Origin: Allacma fusca
Lineage: Eukaryota > Arthropoda > Collembola > Symphypleona > Sminthuridae
Direction: 5' to 3'
Length of the DNA stretch: 64,000 nucleotides
Assembly: GCA_947179485.1 (NCBI GenBank)
Contig: OX359246.1
Location: 48,339,632-48,403,631, forward strand
Shown: positions 34,661 to 45,770 of the stretch, piece after piece
Layout of the letters: each line of letters starts with the position of its first letter
Position numbering within the stretch: the first letter of the stretch is position 1
The notes under the pieces: generated by a model
What the model was told of the DNA's origin: nothing
The model's database searches: none
Seen by the model: the letters and a program-made list of their open reading frames with translations, nothing else
Program-made: the position numbers and the translations under genes

Positions 34661-35811
34661 TGTTTATTTTTCATCATAAACACCATACAATTACATTATA
34701 CACAGAAATAACACACGGTTTCTTCAAATAATTATTTGCTTGAAAAGTACAGAAAGAATTTATTGCTACGATTGGTATTGGTGTACTTATTTCAGTGCAG
34801 AGGGTGCCACTATCTATGATGTTCTTGAAGTTTCTTATAATTAACCCACCACTTGTGCACCGAGCAATCATAATTATTTGACGATCAACCTGGCCCACAT
34901 GAGGCAATGACTCAAAATATTTGATTTTTCGTATTGTAGCAAACTTAAATCTGAATTTTCTACGTTAAAACAATCTTGGGTCAAAATTTTAGGCAATATC
35001 ATGCTCATAAAAGTGAAACAAAGTCGAATAATTTTTGGAATGTCAATTACCTAATTTTTTTATCCTCACAAGATGTTTTTCATGAATTATTTTAGCTCTC
35101 GTTTGTAAGAAGCTTTTCTGGTATGAAAGAGATTTTCCGGGGAGCTATTTAAGTTAAGCCTCTAAGTTTGAAAATTAAAGATATGCCCAGCAGTGAGAGT
35201 GACATGTGGAGCAAGGTTGCAAAAATTATGCATGAGGATTTCAGGTGCAGAAAAAACGGATGAGGTATTTTCGTTGTTGACATTTTATCATGGAAAACCT
35301 ATCCCAGATAAAAGTGTTTCAAAACATTGGCCTTGTAAAAAATGTCGTTGGAATTCCTTTTCGAATGTATAGGCATTTGCAGACCATTTTATTGCTAATA
35401 GGATCGTTCTTTTCGCATTGATATCATGCGTCCATTTACATTCACGTACGTAATTTGTACGTGCAAAATTGTGATGATTATGTTCTGTAATTTTTAAGCG
35501 GATGTGATTTATGTTTGCTTTAATACAATTATTCACACAAAAGAATTCTAATGAGATTAAATTAGTACCAGAAACGTCAACCAAAATCAGCGTGTGAAAA
35601 AAATTAGAGAACTAAAATTTTTATTAAATTCATGGACCACGCCATAACGAACTTAAACTTTTATTCTATCACACAAAGCCTTCATATTATTGTAACGAAT
35701 TTTCGTTCACTATAATTCCAAAATATTCTGGGAATAGACGTGCAATCGTGTTTAGTAAAATCTTTGAGTTAGTCAACTTGATTAGAAAATATTATTTTCT
35801 GGAAGGAAAAA
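34661..35811. other. No gene recognised
   Basis: AT-rich intergenic DNA; a 98-codon minus frame at 35288-35584 is unsupported. The last ~100 bp is the 5' flank of the glycine-rich gene. Confidence 0.4.
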
Positions 35812-38800
35812 ATGAAGCTGTCCTTTCTGTTGGTGACTCAAGGAGCGCTGCTTCTTCTTCTGCAGGTATTTGAAATTTTTAGTTTCCAGCATTCTTAAAT
35901 GTAAAACGGAAATTTAAGTGAAGCAATAAAACTACAATGTGTTTTTGGTTTTGTAGGGTATAGTTGGACAAACGCACCACCAAGGTACGTACACTTGTAA
36001 CATATTAGCAGTTCAAGATGTAAGAAATTACAGTCGACTCGCTTCATAAAGACATCAATAAATCTCTCAAAAAGTGACGTTTTAAGGGAACGACGTTATA
36101 GAGGCACATAAAATAAATAACTGCTTAATTGTAAATTTTTCGTTTAATTGGCCTCACGCCTCGTTTCATTTAAGTAGCACATACTATATACCTATGCAGA
36201 AACAGAATAAAAATAATTAATATTAATTAATAAATAATCATATTTTCCAAATTATCCCACGCAAACACCGTCAAAAACAAAGGTCAGGATTGAATAGTGC
36301 GTTTTCTTAATCTCGATAACACACTTCTCAGATCATTTACAAAAAGTTGTCAAACAATGAAAAATGTAATTTCGTTTAAACTATGACTATCAGTTCTTTG
36401 CGGGTTACGAAAATACATCTAAAAGCTTGGAAATGTGGTTTTTCTGGGATGGGGCTTCGCTTAATGAATGTCATTAACCACGTTTGCATATATATTTACA
36501 ATTCAGCTTTTCAAATTATGAATAAATATGCATTATAAGGGACAATTGCTGGTATTAAAATGAGCTAAAGCGGCGTGCAATAATTAACGTTGAATTTTCG
36601 CATATCGTTTCAAAACATGAAACGATTATCCAATTATAGTGAAACTGAAGAATAAAAATAACTTTAAAATTACAGCACCTGTATTTAAGTTATTTAGCTA
36701 GGTTTGACGATTTATAACGTCAACATGAAGTTTTAAGGGTATGTTTTTCACCCTACGGCTACAAAAAAGCGACTTTATAAAGGTACTGACGTTATAACGA
36801 GTGACGCTATAATGGTAGAAGTTATCATATAATGTAGCTTGGGAGTATAGCTCCTCACGAGTACGAGTAGATACTCGAGTTTCGAGTTCGAGTACGAGTA
36901 CGGGTCAAGTACGGTATCAACTTAAATTGGTACTTGTACTCGTCGGCCGAGTATCCATTTTCGTACTCGAACTTGAGTATATTTCTAACGAGTATCAGAG
37001 CGAGTACGAGTACGTTCGAAGTACTTGAACCAAAGCACGAGTACGAGTTCGGGACATAAATTCAAAAGTACTTGAACCCGTACTTGGATTTACATTTGAT
37101 ACTCGAGTAATTTCCTCCAGCACAAAGTCCACATCCATATTTCCTTGATTACAAAAAAAAGTTGTTGTTATTCCGAATCAAAAAAGGAAAAACGGTTAAA
37201 TTCAAAATTACTCCGAATAGCATGAAACGTTACACCTACAGCGTAAGTTATTGTTCCATTCCGAATTGAGTACTACTGTAGTTACTAATTGGAAGTATTT
37301 ACCTATCGCCGTAAAATATAATGGAACAGGAGAATTGGGCAGAATTAATAGAGGTTAGAATGAGATTGACCTGACTGAAGAGAATCCATTCGATATGACT
37401 GGCAGTATCAAATCTTGATCTATTGTTCATCGGCATTTTAATCTCGTTGGAGAAAATTTTCATTGCAAACACTTCGTAAGTTGCAGTTACAAATTATTGT
37501 TAGTTGAATCTACTATTTGTTTTCAATGTCAATATCTGTTTAACAAAAAATAACATCTAACAAAATTTTTTTTGGTGTACTTGATACTCGAGTACGGTTC
37601 GAGTACGAGTTAGAGTACGGGTCGGTCGGTATAAACGTTTTATACTCGTAAGTACGGTCCAAGTTCGGTAAAAAATTTAGAAATATAATACCGTCCTCCG
37701 AGTACAGGATTTTTTACTCGTACTTGAAGACACAAGTCCGGGTCAAGCGGGAATTTGACCCGATAATTCGAGTACGGTTCCAACCCAGTCACTCCAAATG
37801 TATAGGATCCTACATGTAAAATCTATAGGATAAAAGTATCAGATCTGCGGACGATATCTCAAACGATTTTACTACAGGATCCTATACTATCCCATAGTTA
37901 CTAGTCCCAACCTCGCATGGGATTTTCTCTAGCTTGTCCTATAGTTGAAAATTTATTATTATCTTATGCACTTCTCTACTTCTACTCCATTTTCCTCCGA
38001 AATTAAAACTACATAGCCATCTGTACTACAGTTAGTTTAATTTTTAGACAATTGTAAATATTTACAATATTTACAATTGTCTAAACAATTAAGCCAACTG
38101 CCATTAACGTTTTCATACATATACATCTCAAATTGTCAATATTAATACACCCTTCACTGCAGTTCTGTGGAAATAACATGTAACACTACAAAATAAAATT
38201 GCAGTCACAAGTAAATAATTTCACGTATGAATTGAAAAAAAAGAACAAAACACACACTTTTTGTATTTTTCGCTTGTCTTACTATTACTAATTGTAAGTT
38301 AAAATTGAAACAATCTACAGAACAGGTAAGCCGATTTGACGTTCATCACAACCAAAGAACATGTGAATGACAACTGCTGTTGATTAAGTATGGCGAATTT
38401 GGCGGTTATAATATATGTCTTGCACAAACGATGAGGAGCGCAGAATCCTTGTCAAAGCAAGTACAGGATTTTTATAAAAATGTCCTATGGTACCCGAAAC
38501 CATAGGATTTTTCTGACAATGTCCTATAGTACTCGAACTTGCAGGATATGCGGCACCCAACTTATAGGATTTTTTTAAAAACTTCCTATGGTACCCCCCG
38601 CTTATAGGATTTTTCTGAAAATGTCCTATGGTACTCGCACTTGCAATATTTGTGCTACCCAACTTATAGGATTTTTCCAAAAACTTCCTATGGTACCCTC
38701 TCTTATAAGAATCGAGTGCCAGTTTCTGACGAGCTTAATTATTTGTATAAGATCCTATATGGCTTGTGGGATTTCTGGTACATTTTCTCACAGAACTTGC

Positions 38801-41800
38801 ATCCTATAGGAATCCCATACAGTTTGGAGTGACTGGGAAGTACGAGTACGGTTTGGATAACTACTCGACCCGTGAGGAGCTATACTTGGGAGGAACCCAG
38901 GAAGACTTTATAGGGAGAGACGCTATAAGAAGAGTCGACTGTAGTTGTTTTATCTATACTAGTCAGTTTGACTTCACAGCAGTAAATATGGTTGTAGATA
39001 AACGAAATTCATATACAATAACTGAAAAAACTCAACCCGAAGCACATACTGGAAAACTCAAAGCCGGAAACAGGAAGGGAATCGGAGCTAGCTTCCTAGG
39101 AAACACTTTGGGAATCGGTAGTGCAAATCTAATTGGGGAAGATAATGAAGAAATCAGAAGTTTTGCTAACGGAAAGTTTCCAGGCAAAAACCGTAGGATA
39201 AAACGAAGCAATTCAGGTGCTGGTGGATCACTTGCATTTCAAGGCACTAAGGGAAACGGAATGGGTGGTGGTACAGTGGGACTTGTAGGAAAATCAGGCA
39301 TGGGTGATGGTAGTGTGGACCTTGGTGGTAAATCGGGGATGAGAGGTGGTAGTGTTTTACTTGGTGGTAAATCGGGGATGGGAGGTGGGATGGGACTTGG
39401 AGGTAAATCGGGGATGGGAGGTGGTAGTGTTTCACTTGGTGGTAAATCGGGGATGGGAGGTGGGATGGGACTTGGAGGTAAATCAGGAATGGGAGGTGGG
39501 ATGGGACTTGGAAGTAAATCGGGTTTGGGAGGTGGTATGGAACTTGGTGGTAAATCCGGATTGGGAGGTGGTATGGGACTTGGAGGTAAATCGGGTTTGG
39601 GAGGTGGTATGGGACTTGGTGGTACATCCGGAATGGGAGGAGGGATGGGATTAGGAGGTAAATCAGGAATGGGAGGTGGGATGGGACTTGGAGGTAAATC
39701 GGGTTTGGGAGGTGGTAGTGTGGGTGGTGGGATGGGACTTGGTGGTACATCCGGAATGGGAGGTGGGAGACTTGGAGGTAATCGGGTTTGGAGGTGGTAC
39801 TGTGTCACTCGGTAGTAAATCGGGGATGGGACTTGGAGGTAAATCAGGGTTGGGAGGTAAATCAGGGATGGGAGGTGGTATGGGACTTGGTGGTACATCC
39901 GGAATGGGAGGTGGGATGGGACTTGGAGGTAAATCGGGTATGGGAGGTGGTAGTGTATCACTCGGTAGTAATCGGGGATTGGACTTGGAGGTAAATCGGG
40001 ATGGGAGGTGGTACGGATCTTGGTGGTAAATCCAGAATGGAGGTGGGATGGGACTTGGAGGTAAATCAGGGATGGGAGGTGGCATGGGATTAGGAGGTAA
40101 ATCTGGAATAGGTGGTGGGATGGGACTTGGAGGTAAATCGGGAATGGGAGAAGGTGTTAAAACTGGTATGGATCTTGGTGGTAAATCCGGATTGGGAGGT
40201 GGGATCGGACTTGGAGGTAAATCGGGTATTAGAGGTGGTAGTGTATCACTTGGTGGTAAATCGGGAATGGGTGGTAATATGGGACTTGGAGGTAAATCGC
40301 GAATGGGAGGTGGTGGTAGTTCTGGGATGGGAGGTGGAAGTGTGGGACTTGGAGGTAAATCCGGAATGGGTTTAAGTGGTAATTCTGGGATGGGAGGTGG
40401 AAGTATGGACTTGGAGCTAATTCGGGTGGTGGTAAATCTCGATTGGGCTTGAAGTAATTCGGGAATTGGACTTACAAGGTAAGATTTTGGGATGGTACAA
40501 GCCGATTCAAACAAAGCATAGCACATGTTCTAGTACTCACCTAGTATGTTTCAAAACTCATGTAACTCGAGTGCATTTTGCCCCGTTTTCCTAGGACACG
40601 TCACCAAAGTTTCAAAATTTAAAACGATACCACAGGTGGGGACCTGTCTTTTCAAAAAAAGTTAATGTTAAATCCCATAAGGATTTTGAGTTTTTGAAAG
40701 TCGATGAAATTTTGATTTTCGTTATTTCAATGAAATTCAAGTTTTTACGTACACATTTATATATCCTTCAACAAAATTCCCCAAAAAGTAATCCCTCCAT
40801 CATGGCGCATCTGTATGTATGTTGTCGATACTCAATATATTCACTCCATATTTAATCACTTATACATACGCATAAATTGGACTATTGAGTTTTCCCCGAT
40901 GATGTACATGCATAAGTACAACCAGGGTTACTCAAATGAAAATGTCATGGGTTTTATGAACGCCTACCCACCTGAAAATGCACTGAAAATGCGCTAGTCT
41001 GACAGTGCCCGGTATTTCGGGCATTTTTAGCGTATTGGTGCAGAAACATATACACTATTGTTGGTTGATCAGCGTTTTTTCCGGAGCATTTTGATATAAT
41101 TGAATCCATACAGTTTTAGAAAATTGGATTGTTAAGTTTATGAAAAATCAATAGCCATAATTAATTACATGGTTAGTGGTTTAAAACATTTAGATTTTAA
41201 GGATTTAAAAAGAGTTGGAAGTTGGGGACGCAGTGCATGTGTAAGTTCCGAATTTTAATGACGTCTATATTTAAATATTTTTTAAAAAAATACATAAATT
41301 TTATAAACAATTCAAAACTTGGAGAGTATGTACCAATTTTTGGGTCGACTTTGAAAATTGAAGTAAGTAAACCTAGGAGTATAAAATGTGACAATGCAAA
41401 AATTATTGCATATAGATAACAGTTACTTAATGTTTGTTACATTTTTGCAAAAATGTGTTTGCACGCTAAATGATTAGGTGCAAACGAATTCTTACACCAA
41501 AATAAGTAAAAAATAAATATTATATTTTCCATAAAGTTGTCTATTTCAACTTGTAGTAACATGCTGCTTTGTGATTTAGTATGTAAAGTTAGTGGATACA
41601 TAGCTAAAGCTGCATATTGAAACAATTCTCGCAAACATAGCAAAAATGCCTGCCTTGGGTTGAATATACCCAACTAACAACGTGCCATAGATGCCCAAAA
41701 TACCATTAAATAAAAATGCCGAAAATGCCAGGGCAACTTGTACAGGGCTAAAGCCGAAAATGTCAAGGCATTTTTAATTTCTCTAGCGTGCATATGTACA

Positions 41801-44509
41801 ACCTCCATAATTTCCCCCCCCCCATAAAAATATGATCAAATTTTCTCCAAATTTATTTCCATCAAGGATTCATTGGCGAGGGAAACACAAATATAAATTT
41901 AGAGGGATTACCTGTCGGGAAAATTTGACGATATTTGTGTGGGAGGCTATCTATACAGGCTGTACATATGCACAACAGAGATAAGCAAACTATGCTGGAG
42001 GGATTCATTGAGGAGGAAATCATTAGTGCATATCTTGGAGGGATTACTTTTCAATAAAATGACGATATTTGCGTGGGGGGCTAATTATTAATGTTGTACA
42101 TATGTATGTTTATCCTAGGGCAAATCTCAATAGTCCAATTTATGCGTATGTATAAGTGATTAAATATGGAGTGTATATATTGAGTATCGACAACATACAT
42201 TAGTACTCGGACCAGTTCAGTTCAAAACCGAAAAATTCCGATTCGGTTCAGTTCAGTTCAGTTTGATTCATTATAATTCAGTTCAGTTCAGCTGTTGAAC
42301 TGAACTGAACAGTTCGATTCAGTATTTGAATCGAACTGAACCATATAATGCAAACTGCAGTTCAGTCGGTTTGCAAGCGGGTTCCTTGCTGGAAACGTGC
42401 ACAAACGTACATTCTTATCTTTCATTCTCATATGTAGTTATTTAACGAATAATGAACAGTTTATTAACTACTTTATTATTATAAAAAAATCGTTTAATAA
42501 TTCCATGGGACATTGCTGCTGCTGTACCAAGCTTTGGGCTCAAGAAGTTGCATTTCGCATTACTTTCTTTAAAACTTCAACAGCTACTTAAAATTCTGGC
42601 TTGATTACGGAGCTAAAAAAATTAAAATTGAGACGAATTAGGTTACTCGGAAAAAGAAATCAGTTTTTTCTGGGATTGACTCGGACGACTAAATTTGGAG
42701 CTCTATGTGTGTACATCCGCAATTGTTATTGTTTACCAAACACTGCAACTGAACTGTTTGATTCACCGATTCAGTTCAGTTCATCGGGTGAAACTGAACT
42801 GAACTGTTTTTGCTTGAACTGAACCGAAACCAAATTTTCGTTTCAGTTCACTGCTCAAACTGAACTGAACTGCAAATTTTGAATCGAACTGAACTGTTCC
42901 GAGTACTAACATACATACAGGTGCGCCATGATGGAGGGATTACTTTTTGGGGAATTTTGTTGAAGGATATATAAATGTGTACGTAAAAACTTGAATTTCA
43001 TTGAAATAGCGAAAATCAAAATTTCATCGACTTTCAAAAACTCAAAATCCTTATGGGATTTAACATTAAATTTTTTTGAAAAGACAGGTCCCCACCTGTG
43101 GTATCGTTTTAAATTTTGAAACTTTGGTGACGTGTCCTAGGAAAACGGGGCAAAATGCACTCGAGTTACATGAGTTTTGAAACATACTAGGTGAGTACTA
43201 AAACATGTGCTATGCTTTGTTTGAATCGGCTTGTACCATCCCAAAATCTTACCTTGTAAGTATTTATTTTTTGGGGTCGAATTTAATCCACCCCAAATTT
43301 TGGGGGTAAATTATATTTCAACCCACGTGAACAGGGAAGGTAAAATTGTGTTGAATTAATGATTATATTTGACGTAAATCAGACGTTATTTCTAAAGTTA
43401 AATTTTCGCAAGATAGTGACGTTCAGCTGTCGTTGTCAAAGCGGACATATTGTATTCAGCTGGACGTTACAACTGAACGTTGTTTGGACCAAATTACGTT
43501 AAAATTTAACGTTGTGATAACAGTGTACGGACCTAAATTTCTACTCGGGTTGGTATAAACAAACGTTACACCTGCATACTATTTTCATAATTTGAAATTC
43601 GACAAGATATCGGGACTTAAAAATTGGCTGAAAATTCTGCAAACTTTCCTAAGATTTGCATTCAGAATTTTGTTACAGCGATATAAAAATGTGTAACAGG
43701 ATATGCTCCCTAATATAATTGATCATAAAAGCTCCCTAATATAGATTTTATATTAAAGGTTGCTAAATTTTTTAATACGAACAAGCAGTATTCTTTGGAA
43801 ATTCTGAAACTAATGTTTGCTGAAAACAATTTCTACATTATGAAAACATGCACCATAAATTTTTTGCATTTCTTGTAATTCCTTAATTTTCTTGATTTTA
43901 CACAAACTTGTTTTGATAAACATGTTAACACCANNNNNNNNNNNNNNNNNNNNNNNNNNNNNNNNNNNNNNNNNNNNNNNNNNNNNNNNNNNNNNNNNNN
44001 NNNNNNNNNNNNNNNNNNNNNNNNNNNNNNNNNNNNNNNNNNNNNNNNNNNNNNNNNNNNNNNNNNNNNNNNNNNNNNNNNNNNNNNNNNNNNNNNNNNN
44101 NNNNNNNNNNNNNNNNNNNNNNNNNNNNNNNNNGCTTGGAAGTAATTCGGGAATTGGACTTAGTGGCAAAACTGAAATTGGGGGTAGCAGTTTAGAACTT
44201 GGAGGTAATTCAGTAGCTAGAGGTAAATCAGGAATGGGTGGTAGTGTGGGACTCGGAGGTAATTCAGGAATGGGTGGTAGTGTGGGACTTGGAGGTAATT
44301 CAAGATTGGGACTTGGTGGTAAAACTGGAATGGGACGTGGTAGTATGGGACTTGAAGGTCATACTCATTTGCGTAATTTAAGGAAGGCCAGAGGGCTAAA
44401 ATTATCAAATGATCAAATGGGCACGAGTAAAGCCGGAGTTAAACAACAAAGAGTTAGCGGGGAGAATCGTCGTACTTCGTTCAGCCGTATTCACGATTGG
44501 AATCGCTAA
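35812..44509 (+). CDS. Secreted glycine-rich repeat protein (interrupted gene)
   Basis: Exon 1 35812-35865 encodes the signal peptide MKLSFLLVTQGALLLLLQ. Exon 2 is 35957-35984 (28 nt). Exon 3 starts at 38980 and joins in phase (..GQTHHQ then AVNMVVDKR). A linker of about 80 residues ends in the furin-type site KNRRIKR. Next comes a long array of 12-residue units based on GGKSGMGGGMGL. The C-terminal exon after the gap (44134-44509) continues the repeat (GNSGMGGSVGLG) and ends in a unique basic tail (..TSFSRIHDWNR, stop). AATAAA at 44653-44658. The array suggests a structural, silk-, cuticle- or adhesive-like protein; this is inference. The reading frame is broken by several single-base deletions between 39778 and 40445, a transposon at 40475-43256, and 200 Ns. 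Confidence 0.75.
36846..38884. mobile_element. hAT-like element with CGAGTAC arms, nested
   Basis: Perfect 8-bp duplication CTTGGGAG (36838-36845 and 38885-38892). Ends TATAGCTCCTCACGAGTACG and TATAGCTCCTCACGGGTCG (other strand). The left arm (36846-37110) and the sequence from 37570 to 37783 are full of CGAGTACGAGT/ACTCGTACT motifs. The right arm is short because of the insertion at 37784. Confidence 0.87.
37784..38837. mobile_element. Palindromic MITE, copy 2 of 2, innermost
   Basis: Reverse-orientation copy of the element at 13690-14690. Ends CCCAGTCACTCCAAATG and CCCAGTCACTCCAAACTG. It has the same central snap-back (about 38028-38102) and a tandem CCTATGGTAC..AGGATTTTT block. It has one more tandem unit than copy 1 (1054 against 1001 bp). 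Inserted into the hAT-like element at 36846. Confidence 0.82.
40475..43256. mobile_element. Long-TIR DNA element inserted in the glycine-rich exon
   Basis: Inverted arms of about 415 bp: 40475-40889 matches the complement of 42126-42200 plus 42909-43256 with few differences. Ends CAAGGTAAGATTTTGGG. TA at 40473-40474 and 43257-43258 would fit a Tc1/mariner-type target, but the flanks do not rejoin into the coding repeat. The centre (about 40890-42125) has no transposase; it includes two diverged copies of a GACGATATTTGTGTGGG..GGCT block (about 41920 and 42060). The right arm is split by the hAT-like insert at 42201. Confidence 0.75.
42201..42908. mobile_element. hAT-like MITE with CAGTTCAGTTC arms, nested
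   Basis: Perfect 8-bp duplication ACATACAT (42193-42200 and 42909-42916). Ends TAGTACTCGGACCAGTTCAG and TAGTACTCGGAACAGTTCAG (other strand). Arms are dense in TTCAGTTCAG/CTGAACTGAA. Removing it restores the right arm of the 40475 element. Confidence 0.9.
43259..43933. other. Non-coding segment between the long-TIR element and the gap
   Basis: AT-rich; contains ACGTTCAG / CTGAACGT motifs around 43420-43480 in inverted arrangement, possibly an arm of another element. It is unlike the glycine-rich coding repeat that should be here. Confidence 0.4.
43934..44133. other. Assembly gap (200 N)
   Basis: Exactly 200 undetermined bases, a conventional fixed gap size. It sits inside the glycine-rich gene. 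Confidence 0.99.
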
Positions 44510-44658
44510 GGATCAATGAATCAACAGTCATCCTTGAAGGGGTAGGTTTAAAAGGCAACGGTGGTATACAGACGGAAAAGGAGAACTAACACAAATCCCA
44601 TTGCTCAACGGACCAAAAATACATTTTTCAAAAGCGAAATATTGTAATTAGTAATAAA

Positions 44659-45163
44659 TCTTTTGGGGTGAAAAAATTAAATTTAGGTTTGGGCAACATG
44701 TTTATTCAACAGAGACGAGCATCAAAATAGAGCAACCAACCGAGAACGCAACTAAGACAGACACTAGTTCCAAATAAAGGGAAATGAATTATCCAATTTT
44801 ATCGAGCACAAATAATTTTCTCAAACTAATGTCAATGAATAATCTGTAGTTTCTAAATTTCAACTATTTCATGTAATTTTACTACGAGAAGATTGTCAAT
44901 AATATTTAAAAGATCAGATATGCTAATTAAAATTAAATTAAAACATTCAGGTTTCAGTCTAAGCTCCTTCTTTGTGAAAATGTTTTAGGTGAGTCTCACA
45001 AAGTCTTTTCGTGATTCTCTCAAAAATCATTTTCTGGCAGTAAATTTTTAGCATATTTTGGTAATAGTTACTATATTTACTTTACTTGCTTGCCAAAACC
45101 AAAGCAAGGTTTTAGAAATATTAAAAAATGAATAAAATTCCCTGTCGGATGAATTTTGGATAG
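44659..45163. other. No gene recognised
   Basis: AT-rich 3' flank of the glycine-rich gene. Confidence 0.45.
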
Positions 45164-45174
45164 AATATTTGCAT

Positions 45175-45453
45175 ATTTAATAAGGGAATTTCTTGCGGCG
45201 AGTTTAGAGAAAGATGGTAAGTTTGGGCAGGATAATAAAGAAGGCACAGATGCGAATTGCTCAAAATTTACTAGCAGGCCAAGCGTTATCATGAAGTTTA
45301 ATAATTGGACGAGTACTCATAGTGTTGCGGAACTTTCAAAAAGAATTGTATTACTTATGCGTGAAAATATTTATTTGTGGAAAAATCACCGGCGAACAAA
45401 CGATAACTTAAATACTAGGCGGCGAAGAACCAGCATTAAGAGTAACAGCGAGG
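45175..45453 (+). CDS. Orphan exon-like open frame
   Basis: An open frame (..FLAASLEKDGKFGQ .. VAELSKRIVLLMREN .. RRRRTSIKSNSEG) with balanced amino-acid use. It ends at a strong donor (GTGAGTAC at 45454). A possible acceptor precedes it (GGATAG near 45173). No family was recognised and no partner exon found; it could also be chance. Confidence 0.3.
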
Positions 45454-45504
45454 GTGAGTACTTGCAAAGCACTGTGTGCGTCGTTAATGCTGGACCTTTA
45501 CCAT

Positions 45505-45770
45505 AAAAATCATCTTTGATCAGCACTACGACCTAGTCACTCGAAGGGGCGAAGCGACACTAACAAGGGAACCTCTCGGACTGATAACCCGGATCGAATC
45601 GGAACTTTGAGTGATGATAGGTCTTAGATCCAATATCCAAACCCACACTAAAGTTCGTGCCAGTTCGGGCCGATTCCAGTGCTACAGGTCGTGAGACCTG
45701 AATTTCCTAACAAGAACAGAAATTTCCCCCTGTCTCAACATGACATTTCCATAGGAAACGAAAATTTTCG
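45505..45770. repeat. GC-richer block, possible retroposon fragment
   Basis: Stands out by composition (CGAAGGGGCGAAGCGACAC, GATAACCCGGATCGAATCGG). It has no ORF, no tRNA fold that I could confirm, and no visible ends. Listed as an unexplained repeat-like block. Confidence 0.25.

Larger units (their letters stand above)
36031..38941. mobile_element. Tc1/mariner-like MITE in intron 2, carrying nested inserts
   Basis: Ends CAGTCGACTCGCTTCATAAA and CAGTCGACTCTTCTTATAGC (other strand), flanked by TA (36029-36030 and 38942-38943). TA duplication and this end type fit Tc1/mariner elements. Its own DNA is about 36031-36837 plus 38893-38941; the remainder is the hAT-like element at 36846 and its target copy. 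It lies wholly inside the intron 35985-38979, ending 38 bp before exon 3. Confidence 0.75.

Noticed and set aside
39239-40526. Pro-rich minus-strand frames (240 and 287 codons)
   Set aside because: Antisense of the GGKSGMGGG repeat; proline runs are the complement of glycine codons.
43892-44169. Frames reading through the N run
   Set aside because: The middle is undetermined sequence; only the part from 44134 on the plus strand is supported.
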